A program made the position numbers and the translations under genes. Under the pieces are notes generated by a model. That model was given only the letters and a program-made list of their open reading frames with translations, was not told the origin of the DNA and ran no database searches. DNA of 64,000 bases from Gordius sp. MW1 (taxonomy: Eukaryota; Nematomorpha; Gordioida; Gordea; Gordiidae): assembly GCA_964036665.1 (NCBI GenBank), contig OZ038529.1:6618501-6682500 (forward strand). The letters are read 5' to 3'. This document shows positions 53,501 through 64,000 of this stretch, piece by piece (the first letter of the stretch is position 1; every line of letters begins with the position of its first letter).

Positions 53501-56160
53501 GTTTCACAGTTTTTTTAAAAATAAGAAAATTTAGAAACCCAAAAATTCTAGAAGGATAACTTAGATCATAAAAAACTGAGTTATAAGGGTTATTATGAAA
53601 TAAAACAATCTACTCAAATTATTTAAAAACGAAAAAAATAGAATTTTTTTAAAACAAAATCAAAGCTAGCTCGCTTTCAGTTCTATAACGGAGTAAATAC
53701 AATTTTCAAAGACAAAATCCTCTCAAAACAACTAAACTAGTCTATACATTCCATTTAAAAATTAAAAAAACTTCAAAAAGATTTTTTAATAAAAAATAAG
53801 GCTAATTTTTAAAGTTCTGAACCTCCGGTCGCTTTGGCAATTCTTTTCAAATCCACTTTCTTGCACCTTCGCACAGCCATGGCCTTCGCCTCTACAAACG
53901 GTTTCAGGCACAAATCATCTATGCCACCGGTGGTGAGTATGACGTTAGCCCCAGCATTTAAAATTTTGCTAACCTTCTCTCTCACGATATCCACTTCCCT
54001 ATCAAACGCGAAATATTTGACATTTAATAAGTTATTAAATTAATTTTTTTCAATTGCTTCTACAAGTATTGCAGTCTTCCATTTTATGTAATAGCATGAA
54101 AAAGGCCGAAAATAACAAAAAAAAAGCGGCCATTAACATTTTGCTGTAACGCCTAATAGACGCATTTATTAATGGAAATCTTAACGGAAATCACAGAAGA
54201 TATAGGGAGAACTTTGTAAAATACTTCAAATCAGCAGTGCTTAATACTCAATTAAAACTACATGTTTAGGTTGGTGTTCCTATATAAAAATATCTAAAAG
54301 CTCACAGACTATTGATCGATGAGATACGAATTAATGTCAAACTAAATGAAAAGAGAAAGTGTATACTTTTGTCTAATGGCCTCCAATTTTTCCGGGTCCT
54401 CAACTAGCACGTGAACTCCCAAGGACATCTTAGCCTTCTGCAGGCTAAAATCTAGGCAAGCTATTTTGGCGTTCACAACTTTTCTCGGCATGGCTAAATT
54501 ATTGTATATATGAAAAATGTGACAGCTTCGAGTCTTAGATTTGCAATAAATAATAAAGTTAGATTAGTTTTGCAGGTAAAAAGCAAATAATTGTATGGCG
54601 AATTCCCTCTCTACAAATATCTTTGAAAAACAAAAAAATTTCCATTGATCTCTCCTTAAATTACCTTATAACCAGTCCAAAAAAATTTAGCACATCAATT
54701 TTTCTCTTCTAAAGGTTTAAAGTAGAGTTGCAAAAACGGCTAAATTTTGTTTGGTCAACCTTAGGCGTTGCAAAAGGGGGGCATGGAGAGGCAACTGCCC
54801 CCCTCTAAATCCAAAACTTTGTTGAAATTATGGGTAAAATTTCTTAAAATGATCATTTTGCCCTTTTCTAGCCCATGCAAAGGATTGACAATAAAACATT
54901 TTATTTGGTTAATTTTGAATAAGACTAGCGACTAAACAAAACCCAACCGTTTTACAACACTAGTTTAAAGTCATAACAAATTATTTAAGTGTGTTATATA
55001 TTGAACCTTGAGAAGCAACTGTGCAATTGAGAGCATATCCATGGAGTAGTATACTATCTTTGTTACTGCCGCCATGAGCTTTGAGAACGTTTACTGCTTG
55101 GATTGGGTACTTAAAATTATCTTTCCCATCAGGAAAACGGATAGCCATGGCTGCATCAACAACCATGCTAGCAAAAAAATCACTGTCCCTATATAATAAA
55201 TCACACAACATTAATAGTTAGAAAAGTAGTTTAATTTATATGAGTTATAAATGTGGCACTAATAGTCTTTGGCACAATTTTTTAATGTGCTTTCATTATA
55301 TTAGATAAAACATTTTGGAGCATATCCAAAGTTTTAACATAAACTTACGAGCCAATTAATTTGCTGGCCATACTGGTTTTTGCACAGTTTATTATACAAT
55401 CTTTACCAAGTTCATCCACTCCAATAGTCAAATGATCTTTTATATATTTGCATACTTCCCTGTAAAAGTTTGAAAATTATTTATAAACCAATACATATAA
55501 AAATTTTAAAAATATATGAAGAAGACATGCAAGCTTCCTAAATTGTTATCATAGACATACAAGCATTAAAATGGCTAATAGTAATAGAATTAATAATAGA
55601 ATAAACATTGTTTATAGAAAAAAGTTGTCTTTTATAAACTTGGACTCAGTATTTATACTTGCATGCCAATCTATAGCCACTGATTATTGATGTTGGATGT
55701 ATTTTCCATTGGACAAGAGCCTCAGCATTTTTCATTAACTCAGCTGCAATTATAACCTTGACATAAAATGAATTTATATGCAATACAAACTCTATAAATT
55801 TACCACAGATGTAGTCCCATCACCAACTTCTTGATCTTGTAAGTCTGCTAATTCAACTAAAATCTTTGCAGCTGGATGCTCAACTTCAAGCATTTTTAAA
55901 ATTGTAGCACCATCATTTGTCACTGTAACATCCTTTTAGACTTATAAAAAAATTTAAGAAATTTAATTACTCCTATATCATCAACGAGCATTTTATCCAA
56001 ACCAACAGGACCCAACGAGCTTTTTACAATGTTCGCAATTGATTTGCATGCAGTTACTAAAAAATAAATAGAATTATTTTTAATATTTGTAGTTACCATT
56101 TTGGGCTCTAACAGTTTTCCCAGTGGTTCTCTCGCCATCTAATGAAAGTGCAGAAGACAT
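50585..56160 (-). CDS. TCP1: T-complex protein 1 subunit alpha (CCT1)
   Basis: One of eight subunits of the cytosolic chaperonin CCT/TRiC, which folds actin and tubulin. My model has 12 exons, 5' to 3': 56160-56097, 56056-55971, 55932-55804, 55756-55659, 55459-55349, 55188-55007, 54493-54367, 53998-53823, 53389-53266, 52123-51931, 51189-51026, 50777-50585. It totals 548 aa; human is 556. The alpha-type N-terminus [20 protein letters not shown] and the ATP motif G-D-G-T-T-S-V (residues about 87-93) are present. So are T-N-D-G-A-T, the apical [20 protein letters not shown] and the ending I-R-I-D-D-type motif ([11 protein letters not shown]). Every join keeps frame. MITEs sit in introns 6, 9 and 10. 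Upstream at about 57031 is an NRF1-like palindrome. Confidence 0.97.
51331..51504. mobile_element. hAT MITE in TCP1 intron 10
   Basis: TAGTGCTGTAAAATTGACTA to CCGTTTTCACAACACTG; flanks cttctagg and atcctagt are weakly alike. Confidence 0.68.
52955..53040. mobile_element. hAT MITE fragment in TCP1 intron 9
   Basis: Right half only, ending CAACCGTTTTTACGGCACTA. Confidence 0.5.
54723..54962. mobile_element. hAT MITE in TCP1 intron 6 with a nested CATGGGCG-like piece
   Basis: TAGAGTTGCAAAAACGGC to CCGTTTTACAACACTA between perfect gtttaaag copies (54715-54722, 54963-54970). From about 54765 to 54885 it contains a G-tract/C-tract segment typical of the CATGGGCGTAGCC family, with eroded ends. Confidence 0.8.
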
Positions 56161-59100
56161 GCTTATTAATGAACTCTAAATGCGCACGAGGAATAATTAA
56201 ATTAAGAAATGTCAATTTAGCTAAAACCAAGCCAGCAAAGATTTGGGACTAAAATTAAGCAAAATGTTACCTATGACGCACATAAACTCACTTGATCAAG
56301 CCAAGTAGAGCCAATTAGAATTATAGCTAAATCAAAGAAGAATTGTCTATTTTATTATAGTCTAAATACACAAGTCTACAAATATGGACGTTCTAATTCT
56401 ATCCCAATTTTTGATAGATCTCTCTCACCCCCCCTTTCTTGTGTGCCTGGTTAGATATAGTGGGCTAGAGGGCAAGAGAAGGAAAACGAGAGGGAGGGAA
56501 TAGTACTTAAAGGAAGCTTGAAGGGAGAGAGTAAAGTGTTCGTAAACTTCGTATAAATATAAAATACTATGTTTTTCCCGATATAGTGAGAGGAATTTAA
56601 AAGGGCGGAGGGGGCGTAGATAAACTCGGATACAATTTAATATAGAGGTGAAACAAAAAATATTTTGATGCTTAGATTAATCTATGAGATTATATTATAT
56701 TAAAAATAAATTGAAAATGGCGGGGAATACAGCCCCAAAAAGAGCTATAAATGCCAATTTTGGCATCTTTAACCACATACATCTCAAAATCTGGACAACT
56801 TTAAAATAAAAAAATTACCTTATTATTCAGAATCCGATTGCGGAATATTTCTTTGTGGAGCTATGTTATTTTTAAAACATTGGCCATTTTATAACTCTAT
56901 GCGTACATTTATAGTCTCTCCATTTGTTACACTAATTTGAATACAAATTGCAGCTTGTTGGAATTTTTTCACAAGATCCTGTTTTAGTAAATTATAAAAG
57001 TTTTTCTTATTTGTATCTTATTGTTGTGGTTGCGCATGCGCAGGATCATGCGCAACCAAGTCTTCTATGCGCAGCCTACCATGCGCAGACTACCATGCTC
57101 GTCTTCCCCCCTCTCTCTTCCTTCTTCCCCCCTCTCCCCTCTCTCCCCTGCGCTTTGTTAGACGTGTTCTAATGCCAGCAGGGCTGGCAAGTCAAGCGTA
57201 AATTAAGGAGATCTTTGTACTTTAACACACAGTTGATATTTTCCGATATATGTAAAACTCGGGCGCATATCTTACGCGGATAGTATTTTCTTTTTCGTTC
57301 GCGTATCGAACATTCTCTTGCTTGAAAATAATATATGGATATATTCGCGCATTCTATGATTTGGGGCATATAATAATAAATTGATTCGGTTAAAATATAT
57401 TGAAATATTCAGATGAAATAAAATGGAATAAAATAAGGTAAGAATAAAGTGATTGGTTTTGATAAATAAGATTACTTAATGTGTTAACACGTTTTTTTTA
57501 TATTTTCTTTACTTATATAATTTAAATGCACTAAATGGAATATAGAAATCAGATGTTCGACACTAGGCATGCTAATTAATGAATATAATTTTAAAATTTA
57601 TGCTGCCCAGAAAATAACAACCAGGCATAGGTTAATTTCTAATGATAATGATCATATTTTTGACTAAAATTCAACAGTTACTATTATAACATTATTTGGT
57701 GTTTCTCTTAATAGACTCTTAAAATTTTGGCGGTAGCCCCTTTTAATTAAATGTTTTGAACCTTTGTTAGAAACACTTAGAATAATTAGCTTTAAAATCG
57801 ACATCACGGTTAGTACATAGCAGTACTTTTATTCGGGGCTGTTGGAAGTAGGGCAGTGGGGAAGGAGACAATAAAGCCTAGCGGGCTGTGTCAAGCATTT
57901 TTTTTGTAGATTTCCCATTTTTGTGTTTTGTAAAAAGTTTATAATATTAAAAATGTCATTATTTAAACAACTAAATCATTTATTTTAATTTTTATGGTAA
58001 TACTATTAGACGCACTTCAAACTTTTCAAACTTTAAGTTTGGCGCAGAATATCGGTGTAGATGAAAAGCTCTTAAAACACTTTGATCCTTACCTTATTGG
58101 GCTGCTACATTTAGGAAATTGGAATGTCAAAACCTTTCTGATAAGGGCTTCGGCCCCTTTGTTTATTAAACATTATTAGAAACAAATTGAACATTGAGTA
58201 GGGCTAATTAAGGCTAACTACCAATATCGAACCTAGCAACCAAAAAGCTCGCTTATATTAATCAGCGTCTTTAATTGTGTGCCATTTAAAAAATGTATTA
58301 GCTAAATAAACTAAGATGTTCAATCCATTGTATAATAAAGGTGGTTTTATTGATGGTCTCGTCGGATTGATAAAGTGGCAGGAAAGGGGATTCAATATTT
58401 AGAGTCGCATGGGCTCATTCTCGAGAGAAAAAAGGTATCCTAAAATTATGGCATAACGAGGGAAAAGAGGTAACTACAATAGTTGATAATTTTGAAAAAA
58501 TCGCGATCAATAACTAAAAGTGCTCACGGATCGATAGTAAATAGTTAATAATACTAATTATAAAACATTTGGGAATATCAAAGAGAACTGGTCACGCTGA
58601 AGTAGTTGTTTAAACATAAAAACATTTATGAAGATGGGCCTATGCGACAGAGAAGAGCGGAAGGACATTTTTTATCACCAAGAATGTGATAGCCGAAAAA
58701 GTTTGAAAACACTGGTATATGAAATGTGAAATATATTGTACGCTTTTTACGTTTACTTACAAATTCGGGTTTGGTATCAACATAGATATACTTTTTTAGG
58801 TTCTTACCTCATAAATTCTTGAACATTTTATCAACATATCTAAAACGTATAATATGCGTAGTACTTTTATATATAAAACTACTTGATATTAAACAAAGAC
58901 ACAATAGCTTAGATGAGACATTGTTTATTTAATTAAAATTGCGTGTTACTTAACATGTATCAATATTGACATAAAACCGCTATAACCCAATGAATATAAG
59001 AATATTGCATAGTAATTAAAAACAAAATGGCGCAACATGGACAATTCAACGTGATTGCATTTAGCCATTAATATATGTGCACACATAAGGTTAATACAAA

Positions 59101-59215
59101 CATGCAACGATAAAAACGGGTGAAACATCCATGATCCATGATTAGTATTTAATTTATCGGGTAAAAGATGATAATTTCATAAACAAAAACGGTAAAGGTT
59201 ATCTATGGTAAATAT
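56161..59215. other. TCP1 upstream region and intergenic sequence
   Basis: No gene recognised. It contains C/T-rich blocks (57104-57155) and the palindrome described separately. Short ORFs here have no homology. Confidence 0.45.
57029..57056. promoter_or_regulatory. NRF1-type site in an inverted repeat
   Basis: TGCGCATGCGCA at 57031-57042 matches the palindromic NRF1/Ewg consensus exactly. It is embedded in GTTGCGCATG ... CATGCGCAAC, with two more ATGCGCAG motifs at about 57067-57087. It lies 870 bp upstream of the TCP1 start codon. Confidence 0.45.
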
Positions 59216-59345
59216 TAGTGTTGTAAAAACGGCTGAGTCTTGTATGGTCGACCTTCGGGTTAACTAAGACATTCTGGTTTGGTTATATTTAGTCGACTAA
59301 AACCAAAGGTGGACCAAACAAAACCCAGCCGTTTTTACTACACTA
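59216..59345. mobile_element. hAT MITE downstream of the choline kinase gene
   Basis: TAGTGTTGTAAAAACGGCTG to GCCGTTTTTACTACACTA; flanks gtaaatat and gtaaatac (7 of 8). Confidence 0.82.
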
Positions 59346-59568
59346 GTAAATACAATGTTCCGTGCATGTGAGAAAAAATATAACGAAAAAACAAAATAGC
59401 GGGAGTGTGATCGCGTAGAAAATGCCTTATCTAAGTCCGAGTATTTTGAGGAAAGTTTCACCATTTGTTTACTGCCTCGCTCGATCTAACTAGATTCCGT
59501 AGAGCGAGTGGTTGAAATGCTAGGTTTCGCAGTACTCATAAAGCCCACTCGTAATGGTGGAAGAGTCT

Positions 59569-62500
59569 TCAATTTCCAAATAAAGTTTTATTCAGTCTTT
59601 TAAGTTCAGCCTTCTTAGCCTTGTAAGCTTGATACCTAGCCTGGGCATGTTCCTTAATAAAGTAAAACGCGGTCATTTTTAAAAGTTTATTAACCAAAAG
59701 TATCAAAACATCCGCGATTTAAATGATTATTATGATTATAAGGAACCTCCGACGAATTAACATAGCCAAAGAGTTACCATGTTTGATAATATTAGTGGTA
59801 ATGTTGGTTTGATAAATTTAATAGAGGAAAATTGGAAGTATATTCTTGTCTTAATTTCACGCCCACTTTTTATTCTGTCTCGAAATATAGAATTTGTATG
59901 GTTTTGAAATGCATTAATTACATTTACATTTACGGGTATCGGTAACTTAAGATTAAAGAATCCAAAAATGCCTTTTTTGAAATTTTACCTCTACATAAAC
60001 CTTACCCAACATTGTAATAGGTTATTACAAAAAGAATATGAGGTAGAGTTGTAAAAACGACTGGATTTTGCTGGGTTCAACTCAGACCAACGGTCAACTC
60101 AGGTCTGTTTTTCAAATTTTGACTAAGCCTAGAGGTCGACCAGACCAAAAATTGGTCTATTTACATTTAGGCGACTAAAAACAAAAGTCGACCAAACAAA
60201 ACCCAGCCGTTTTTACAACACTATTATGACGTAACAAGGGTGGGTGGTTTGCCCATTATACCATATGCATCAATAACTGCAAGAGAGGCAGAGGCTCCTA
60301 TACCAACTGTCAGTATTAATTAATATTGATTTTAGTTGATTATTCTTATAATTTGGTTGGACCAATTTAGGCTTTAAGAAAACAAGCCTTACCAAAAGAA
60401 GAGCATTTTTTTATTTTCACATCTTTCTGCACTTAGCTTTTTAGTTTTGGTCTACTTTTGATTGTTAAATGATTTATGGTTGATCTAGAATGGATTTTGT
60501 TTTTCGTTAATTTCAAGGACTTAGCCGATTCCTTCTTATTGTTAATGGTATCAAGCAAGGACGCAGGCAGGGGGATGATTTAATATTGTTACCCCCAAAA
60601 TCAGTGGTTATTCATCCAATGGCAGACATGATATTAACGAAAATCGGCTGGTGGTATGGGCGTATACTAAGAGAGAGATAAATGATATAAAATGAAAAGT
60701 ACTGGACATGGAGGTACAGGGGAAGAGAGGAAGAGGACGACCTCGTGTCACTTGTAAAGGTAAGTCGACGAAGTTATGAAAACTTCTAAGATTAATCAAG
60801 ACATGGCACTTACCCGATCAAGATGGAACTCATCAAAACAAACCCCACGTCTGTGGGACCAAATACTTGATAAAGAAGAAGAATAAGCGAAAAGAAAGAG
60901 TGGAAAAGGTGGATTGGGTAGGAAATCACAGGGAGATATCAATTGCAAATGGGAAAGTAAAAAGGGATAGAGGGGTGAAAACCCAAAACTAATCTAGGAT
61001 AAATTTTTCTAAATTGTACTTCTCCCCGTCATTTAAAAATGAAATCTAATAGACCAAAATTTACCGATTAATTTGCAAGTTGGTGACGTTAGAAAAACGC
61101 TAATAATCGATGTTTTTAGGAACTTCGACAGCAAATATTTCAAAAACTTTACGTACAGAGTAAAAAAAACTAAAAATATATCTGTGTTCACAGTGAAAAA
61201 CTCTACCAGAATCGGCAAACAGTTTGCCTGATGATTTTCTTGCTGAACAGTGTTAAAAGAGCATATTACTTCGTAGCCGAAAGCTATTGTAGAGTGCTCC
61301 GATTGCACCAGGGACCATAGGAGCCAAAAAAGGTGAATTATAGGGACGAAAGCTTGAATTTCTTTGAGTACGATTGTTTCTTCTCCCGGTTCGGTCTCGG
61401 TGTCCCAAACTGCCTGGCTATCGGCTCTTACGGGCCCGGGAGGCCCGCTATTAAGCACCGAAGGCTTAGTTACCAAAAATACTTGGTCCTATTAATTACA
61501 ACAAATCGAAGATTAACATTGATATACAATTTAATATTTATTGTCTTACTTCGTGAGGATGGTGTATTAGCTAATACTAAATTTGCCACATTATTAGCCC
61601 AATCTATGAGCAAATTAAGGCGCAAAGTTGCTAAGTGCTGATCTATAAACACATCTAGTATGAAAAATTTAGTATTAGCTATTACACAATCCTCAAGATG
61701 AAAACAGTAAATAGTAGATATTATAAACCCACTCTATGAGCAAATAAAGGCGCAAAATTGCTGAGTGCTAATCTATAAACAGCGTAATTAACAAAGCATA
61801 TAGATCAAATCTGGAATGCAAATCCTATCATTTGTTTAATGTTAGCCTCGCGGGAAACCGGTTATTAGTTTTGAAAAGTTAAACCTAAAGTTAGACAAAT
61901 ATTTATACTTGTTCATCTTCCAGGGTCAGGGATATTAAATTGCTCTGCAAAGACTCTATAGGACCGTTCGCATCTCGATTGCTCCTCAAATTGTAGCGTT
62001 GTTTGGGTGAGTTCATCTGGTCAGACAATCCACGCGTTTTAGAAGGTTCGGCGAAGCTGCAATATTTTGCTTCTTTATAGCAAGTGCTGTTGCCGTAGCC
62101 CCCCGAAGAGGAGCATTCTTTGAAAGAACGCAAGTAAGCTCGTATGAAGGTTAGCTAGTGAATATTATACATAAGCGTAACTAAAATTTTCTCAAGGGGG
62201 GGGGGGAGCGTTGTAAATATTCAAGGTGAAATTTTTATTTTTTTGGATAATTTTTTCCCCTAAAAGTTTAAAGTGACAATATCGTAAAAATAATAAAATA
62301 CTAGAAGTAAAATTCCAACAATATAAAAATTATATAAATTGAAAATCATGGGAGGGGTTCAAACCCCCTATGCCAATGATATTATATGTAAAAAGCATGA
62401 AAAGTGATAATTTTTAATAAATCAGATCAATTCGTAAATCAAAGTATCTGTAAATCGCATTTTGACGGCTATGGACTTAGCCAAAATGTCAATGAGGAAG

Positions 62501-63949
62501 GAGGGATGGGTAAAAGGTTTAGAGTAGACTTGGGGAGATGCATAGCAATTAAAAACATAATTTCGTTACATGTATTAAAAAAATATAAAATTTAAAGAGG
62601 GGTGGGTTAGTTAAATATTTCGTAGCTCTATAAGCCGAACACTATATTACTACTACCTGCTGTTCGTTGCTGGGAAAATCGTCGGGATGAACGGAGAAAA
62701 AGGGGGAGGTCTTGTCACTGTAATCGAATGCCCATTCGCAAAAATGATTCGCCAGATCGAAGGCCCTATACATTATAATAATAAAAGATTTGTAAATAAC
62801 CTTTTTCGAAGCTATTTCAATTAAAAAAAATTAAATTAAGAGTAAGTATTTGAAAATTTGGAATAATTTAGCTGAAAATAAACTTATTTTGTGAAAGTAA
62901 ACGAATATTTGCAAGATAACAAGGTAAAAATAAAAAACGTGCTCTATCTAAAAACCTATAGGAGTAGGTGCTGTATTCGTAGTCGATGAAATCGAGCTTG
63001 ATATTGCTGTTAGTGTATATTCGATCAGTTGGATAATTCTGAGATTGATTGTGAGGGGGTACCCTTTGGCGGATGAGTATATTGCCTACGAATTGTAACA
63101 ATTAAAAAGATACAAAAATTATCCATATTCTAACGCGATAGCTCCATTGACTATAAATTGCTTAAATGATATATTTTTTATTTAGAAGGCTGTTTTAGAA
63201 ATTTAATTATTATTTTTAGTACCTTTTTAACGAAAATATTTTATTTCGAAATGGCCGAAAAAATAATATTTACATTTTTGCAATGTTGATGAGCAGTCTA
63301 TGTAGTCTATGGCCAATACATTTTAACGATACCCCCTTATTCATTTCATAATCACTTTTTTACAAATGTATCTTTCAGCATCCGAAAGTGACATCGATTG
63401 GATTGAGATGCTTTATTATTGCATCATAATATTGATTGAAAAATGGAAGAAGGGATATAAAAATTTGTTCTTTACTTATTTATTTAAATATTAAAAACAT
63501 AATTCCATAATAATATGGTTTGAAAACTATTACTTAAGGTATTAAAGAGGGGAGGGACCAAACGTTTTTACGGTTATTTTAAAACTCCTCGAACTAAAAA
63601 CCGCTTAAAAGTAGTGTGTCTCTTACAGCCATGCATAAGCTAATTTGAAAAATCACCTGGAAGTTTTAGATTAAGAGGAATAAAGGCTAATTAAATTTTT
63701 TGTACCTAAATTTGTATAGGCTTGAAAACTGATATAAAGTATTTTAAGAGAAAAGGGGCTCCACGTTTAAATGAATAAAAAAATCCAAAGATTCTCGGCA
63801 AATTCACGTTGTAAAATTCAATTGACGAGATAACCTCACCCAAATTCTAACGAAATAAAATACTAAAATTTTATTTGTGACAGGACATACCTTCTTGTAG
63901 ATCGCCATGACAAAACACTATGGGAGATTTGGTGTTGTGTGCCAGCGAT
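59569..63949 (-). CDS. Choline/ethanolamine kinase, C-terminal part (5' end outside window)
   Basis: Phosphorylates choline or ethanolamine in the Kennedy pathway of phospholipid synthesis. Six exons read 5' to 3': 63949-63891, 63085-62956, 62765-62657, 62154-61909, 61488-61270, 59652-59569, covering 282 codons with frame kept. Visible: Brenner's motif F-C-H-G-D-L-Q-E-G|N-I-L (catalytic Asp), then the choline kinase motif [23 protein letters not shown] (metal-binding Asp). Further on are L-T-F-I-R-A-Y-L, the C-terminal H-L-F-W-L-L-W-S-L-V-Q, and E-H-A-Q-A-R-Y ending L-F-G-N. Between the Y-L-R-S-F and E-E-T segments there are about 100 residues, compared with about 15-20 in vertebrate enzymes. 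The acceptor of exon 61488 is less certain. The last intron (1.6 kb) holds a MITE, a LINE piece and a dispersed repeat. Choline versus ethanolamine specificity is not decided here. Confidence 0.9.
60044..60223. mobile_element. hAT MITE in the last intron of the choline kinase gene
   Basis: TAGAGTTGTAAAAACGACTG to CCGTTTTTACAACACTA; flanks atatgagg and ttatgacg (6 of 8). Confidence 0.75.
60600..60885 (+). mobile_element. RTE-like LINE, 3' end fragment
   Basis: Same family as 15450-17045. ACATGGAGGTACAGGGGAAG, then GAGGAAGAGGACGACCTCGT, encode the G-K-R-G-R-G-R-P-R tail, and the copy ends in a GAAGAAGAATAA tract. It is strongly 5'-truncated and lies in a choline kinase intron. Confidence 0.8.
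61060..61245 (+). repeat. Dispersed ~185-bp repeat
   Basis: Matches the block at 14680-14865 (same orientation) and 14130-14310 (inverted): TTTACCGATTAATTTGCAAG at one end, GGCAAACAGTTTGCC at the other, with ATTTCAAAAACTT inside. Confidence 0.7.
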
Positions 63950-64000
63950 CTATTTCAAATCAAGGGATATAGAAAAATTAATATAAATATGTGGTAATTT

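Noticed and set aside
61033-61476. 147-aa ORF taken as one exon
   Set aside because: Only 61488-61270 has choline kinase homology; the rest reads through a GT donor into a dispersed repeat.

Overview
This is an AT-rich animal nuclear window with spliced genes, GT-AG introns and a very heavy transposon load. The gene set (CARD caspase, PHF7/G2E3-type ePHD protein, TMEM222, CCT alpha chaperonin, V-ATPase A, choline kinase, VPS72/YL1) is metazoan. The non-LTR, hAT, Mutator-like and piggyBac-like elements point to an invertebrate. I cannot place the phylum from sequence alone.

Layout. 1-3.1 kb holds retrotransposon debris: a Ty3/gypsy-type integrase piece and a 248-residue C-terminal domain of a non-LTR element with a restriction-like endonuclease. 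3.1-8.9 kb is one three-level nest: a Mutator-like MITE (9-bp duplication) is split by a 5.6-kb foldback hAT-like element with minisatellite arms (8-bp duplication), which itself contains another hAT element (8-bp duplication). Its outer edge lies 56 bp before the VPS72 start codon. VPS72 (+, 8979-15243, six exons) has a 5.1-kb last intron holding another nest. An RTE-like LINE (-, 15.45-17.05 kb) follows. A PHF7/G2E3-like gene (-, 17855-20894, eight exons) and an intronless CARD caspase (-, 20980-22149) lie tail to head, 85 bp apart. TMEM222 (+, 24843-25448) is intronless. A RING-H2 gene (-, about 27670-28949) is partly resolved. 29-40 kb is almost all transposons, satellite arrays and a solo-LTR-like promoter block. 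ATP6V1A (+, 40095-49270, 14 exons, 615 aa) and TCP1/CCT1 (-, 50585-56160, 12 exons, 548 aa) converge. The 3' six coding exons of a choline/ethanolamine kinase (-, 59569 to beyond 63949) close the window.

How things work together. The host genes are unrelated housekeeping or regulatory genes: vacuolar proton pumping, chaperonin folding, SWR1/SRCAP chromatin, apoptosis, and phospholipid synthesis. The one suggestive pair is the caspase and PHF7-like gene, whose 85-bp spacing, embedded AATAAA and splice-acceptor-like site would fit a trans-spliced operon or overlapping transcription units.

The most unusual content is structural. At least five distinct hAT-like families occur, each with its own set of short subterminal repeats. 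They are stacked inside each other and inside introns, with target-site duplications that can be read directly, so the order of insertion can be worked out. All exon models come from reading splice sites and protein homology by eye; reading frames close across every join listed.
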